From Bacillota bacterium (lineage in GTDB: Bacteria; Bacillota; DSM-12270; Thermacetogeniales; Thermacetogeniaceae): 6,987 nt of DNA. The notes below the pieces were generated by a model. It was not told where the DNA came from and did no database searches. It saw only the letters and a list, made by a program, of their open reading frames with translations. A program made the translations under genes and the position numbers. The stretch spans positions 1 to 6,987 of the forward strand of contig DAOURU010000055.1 in NCBI GenBank assembly GCA_030627585.1, written 5' to 3'. This document shows positions 4,955 to 6,987 of the stretch, in pieces. Each line of letters opens with the position of its first letter. Positions within the stretch are counted from its first letter, which is position 1.

Positions 4955-6916
4955 ATGGCCAGGGTAAGCAAGAAAAAACCGGTTTCATGGGATGCTCCAG
5001 ACGGGCCAAAGGAAGCATCAAGGGAACAAAAAGCGCCGGAGCAGGAAATGAGGAGACAGGTAGCGGCGCTTTATGCCATACTCGGAGATATTTACGGAAC
5101 CGAAAAGCTGGTTTTGCGGGCAAGCAAGCTGGGAATCCTTGAAGCAATGCGCTCTTCTTGTCTTGGCCAACAGGTGCTGGCCCTTCAGAAGCTCGTCTTC
5201 GGGGACCCGACCCTCGAAAAGGTCCCTTCGCTTGAAGAGATCCCCGCCTTTTTGAAAGAAATGGAGGAGGAGCTTGCCCAGGTCGTGGCGCGGCGGGTTG
5301 TTGAGGAAGATATCGAGAAAAAGATCGCGGAAAAGATCCAGGAGCGCCAGGAGCAGTATTTAAGGGACATGAAAGTTCAGGTTTTAAAAGAAAGGGGTGG
5401 GCCCGAGAACGCGGCCACCCTGAAAAAACTCGCACTTTTAGAAAAAATGAACCGCGTCCGCCTGAACGCTTCAGTGAATGAGGTGCTCCGTCCCTCCGCT
5501 CCCTCGGAAATCATCGGTCAGGAACGCGCAGTTCAGGCCCTGATCGCCAAACTGGCGGCGCCCTACCCCCAGCATATTTTGCTGTACGGCCCGCCTGGAG
5601 TCGGAAAAACTTCCGCAGCAAGAATCGCTTTAGAGCATGTCAAGGCGCTCGGGGGGAGCCCCTTCTCCTCCGATGCCCCCTTTGTTGAGGTGGATGGGGC
5701 AACCCTGAGATGGGACCCCCGCGAAGTGACCAACCCCCTTTTGGGTTCGGTCCATGACCCCATCTATCAGGGAGCAAGACGGGATCTGGCCGAAAGCGGT
5801 GTCCCTGAACCCAAACCCGGCCTGGTGACAGCAGCACACGGGGGAGTTTTGTTTATTGATGAGTTCGGTGATCTTGACCCGGTTTTACAGAATAAGCTTT
5901 TAAAGGTGCTTGAGGACAAGCGGGTTGTCTTCGACTCCGCTTATTACGACCCGAGCGATCCCCAGGTTCCCCAGTACATTAAAAAACTCTTTGAAGAAGG
6001 GGCTCCTGCCGATTTTATCCTGATCGGGGCGACCACCCGCGCGCCGGAGCAGATCAGCCCCGCTTTCCGCTCCCGGTGCGCCGAAATCTTTTTTGATTCT
6101 TTGACTCCCGAAGACATCCGGCGGGCAGTCCGGCAGGCAGCCCGGAAGCTGGGCGTAGCCCTCACACCCGGAATTGCGGAGGCGATCAGCGAATACACCG
6201 GGGAGGCGCGCAAAGCCACCAACATTCTCGTTGATGCTTACGCAATGGCCTGTTACCGGGAAAGGAAGAGGCAGCGAAAAGGGAGGCAGGTCCGGATCAG
6301 GCTTGCGGATCTCCAGGAGGTCCTGCACGTGAGCAGGCTGACCCCCTTTGTAACCAGGTGCGCCCGTTCGGAGGGGGAAGTGGGAAAAATCTTTGGCCTG
6401 GCGGTTTCCGGTTTTGTGGGAACGATTTTAGAAATCGAAGCGATTGCCTTCCCGGCGCGCAGGGCGCGGCAGGGCGCCGTCCGGTTTAACGACGCTGCCG
6501 GAGTGATGGCGAAAGACTCGGTTTTTAACGCCCTTGCCGTTTTTAGAAAGGTCACAGGGAAAGATGCCGCTGATTTCGATCTCCATGTCAACATCATTGG
6601 AGGGGGAAGGGTAGAGGGGCCCTCCGCAGGCGCGGCGGTTTTTCTTGCCCTTTACAGCGCGGTTGAAGGAGTTCCGCTGAGGCAGGATGTTGCGGTTACC
6701 GGGGAGCTTTCCATCCAGGGCCGCGTCCGGGCCGTGGGGCAGGTCCCTGAAAAAATCTACGGGGCGCGGCAGGCCGGAATAAAAAAGGTGATCATCCCGC
6801 GCGAAAACGCGCCAAAATCATCACGGGAATGGGGGGTTGAACTGGCCCCTATTGAAGAGATTACCGAAGCCCTCCCGCATATCCTGGCTGGGCCGGAAAG
6901 CGTGGGGGGTGCCTGA
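4955..6916 (+). CDS. lonC: ATP-dependent Lon-family protease, LonC type of spore formers
   Basis: This is a AAA+ serine protease of the Lon superfamily that unfolds and degrades proteins with ATP. Its 653 residues lack the N-terminal substrate domain of classical Lon and have no TM helix (unlike archaeal LonB), so it should be cytosolic. The N-terminal part is helical, with a Glu/Lys-rich likely coiled coil at about 100-165. ATPase: Walker A GPPGVGKT (212-219), Walker B LFIDEF (299-304), sensor 1 IGATTR (357-362), Arg finger region FRSR (371-374), sensor 2 GEARK (416-420). Protease: catalytic Ser557 in GPSAG and Lys600 in VPEK, 43 apart as in E. coli Lon. The start is ATG 4955, with GGGAGG at 4943-4948. 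The family, the related LonB and the place between rplI and dnaB fit endospore-forming Clostridia. The alternative label is LonB-like; its substrates are unknown. Confidence 0.92.
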   Translation: MARVSKKKPVSWDAPDGPKEASREQKAPEQEMRRQVAALYAILGDIYGTEKLVLRASKLGILEAMRSSCLGQQVLALQKLVFGDPTLEKVPSLEEIPAFLKEMEEELAQVVARRVVEEDIEKKIAEKIQERQEQYLRDMKVQVLKERGGPENAATLKKLALLEKMNRVRLNASVNEVLRPSAPSEIIGQERAVQALIAKLAAPYPQHILLYGPPGVGKTSAARIALEHVKALGGSPFSSDAPFVEVDGATLRWDPREVTNPLLGSVHDPIYQGARRDLAESGVPEPKPGLVTAAHGGVLFIDEFGDLDPVLQNKLLKVLEDKRVVFDSAYYDPSDPQVPQYIKKLFEEGAPADFILIGATTRAPEQISPAFRSRCAEIFFDSLTPEDIRRAVRQAARKLGVALTPGIAEAISEYTGEARKATNILVDAYAMACYRERKRQRKGRQVRIRLADLQEVLHVSRLTPFVTRCARSEGEVGKIFGLAVSGFVGTILEIEAIAFPARRARQGAVRFNDAAGVMAKDSVFNALAVFRKVTGKDAADFDLHVNIIGGGRVEGPSAGAAVFLALYSAVEGVPLRQDVAVTGELSIQGRVRAVGQVPEKIYGARQAGIKKVIIPRENAPKSSREWGVELAPIEEITEALPHILAGPESVGGA

Positions 6917-6987
6917 TGGAACTTCTCGACCGCCTTCCTCCCCATAACCTGGAAGCGGAGCAGGCGGTTTTGGGCGCTTTGCTGCTC
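6916..6987 (+). CDS. dnaB: Replicative DNA helicase DnaB, 3' end cut by window edge
   Basis: DnaB is the hexameric replicative helicase that unwinds the fork and contacts primase through its N-terminal domain. Only the first 24 codons are present, MELLDRLPPHNLEAEQAVLG then ALLL. The RLPPHNLEAEQAVLGALL segment is the characteristic start of the N-terminal domain in Firmicutes. The start codon overlaps the lonC stop in TGATG, and GGGGGG (6904-6909) serves as the ribosome binding site, so it is very probably co-transcribed and translationally coupled with lonC. In Bacillus the same gene is called dnaC. Confidence 0.93.
   Translation, partial: MELLDRLPPHNLEAEQAVLGALLL

Overview
The window is a conserved housekeeping locus of a GC-rich, endospore-forming Firmicute. 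It most likely comes from the Clostridia in the broad sense (Desulfotomaculum/Pelotomaculum/Moorella-like), which is inferred from gene content only. The pointers are the ychF / rpsF-ssb-rpsR / gdpP-rplI-dnaB gene order, a LonC-type Lon protease (a family typical of spore formers), strong G/C preference at third codon positions, AGGAGG-type ribosome binding sites and TTG/GTG starts. All confident genes are on the + strand.

Layout. 2-1039: the 5'-truncated P-loop ATPase YchF. 1040-1460: a 420-base spacer with no confident gene. It holds a large imperfect palindrome (1151-1230), a stretch with minus-strand coding-like composition (about 1190-1345), a good sigma-A promoter (1371-1399) and a short leader hairpin that reaches the rpsF Shine-Dalgarno and resembles an S6:S18 autoregulatory site. 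1461-2582: rpsF (S6), ssb and rpsR (S18), with a strong hairpin plus broken T-tract between ssb and rpsR and a clear intrinsic terminator after rpsR (2616-2647). 2765-6987: a second tight cluster of gdpP (c-di-AMP phosphodiesterase), rplI (L9), lonC and the first 24 codons of dnaB. gdpP/rplI overlap by 4 bases, lonC/dnaB by 1 base, and rplI and lonC are 52 bases apart.

How the genes fit together. S6 and S18 form a heterodimer in the 30S platform and probably feed back on the leader. SSB and DnaB are replication-fork proteins, L9 is a 50S protein, GdpP sets c-di-AMP levels, and LonC is a soluble AAA+ protease. The locus therefore joins ribosome assembly, replication and second-messenger or proteolytic control.

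I see no mobile element, CRISPR array, tRNA or rRNA, and no evidence of an undescribed multi-gene system. The points most worth a second look are a GdpP that lacks the PAS domain, the absence of a yybS-type gene between rpsR and gdpP, the internal hairpin between ssb and rpsR, and the unexplained structure and coding-like composition in the ychF-rpsF spacer.
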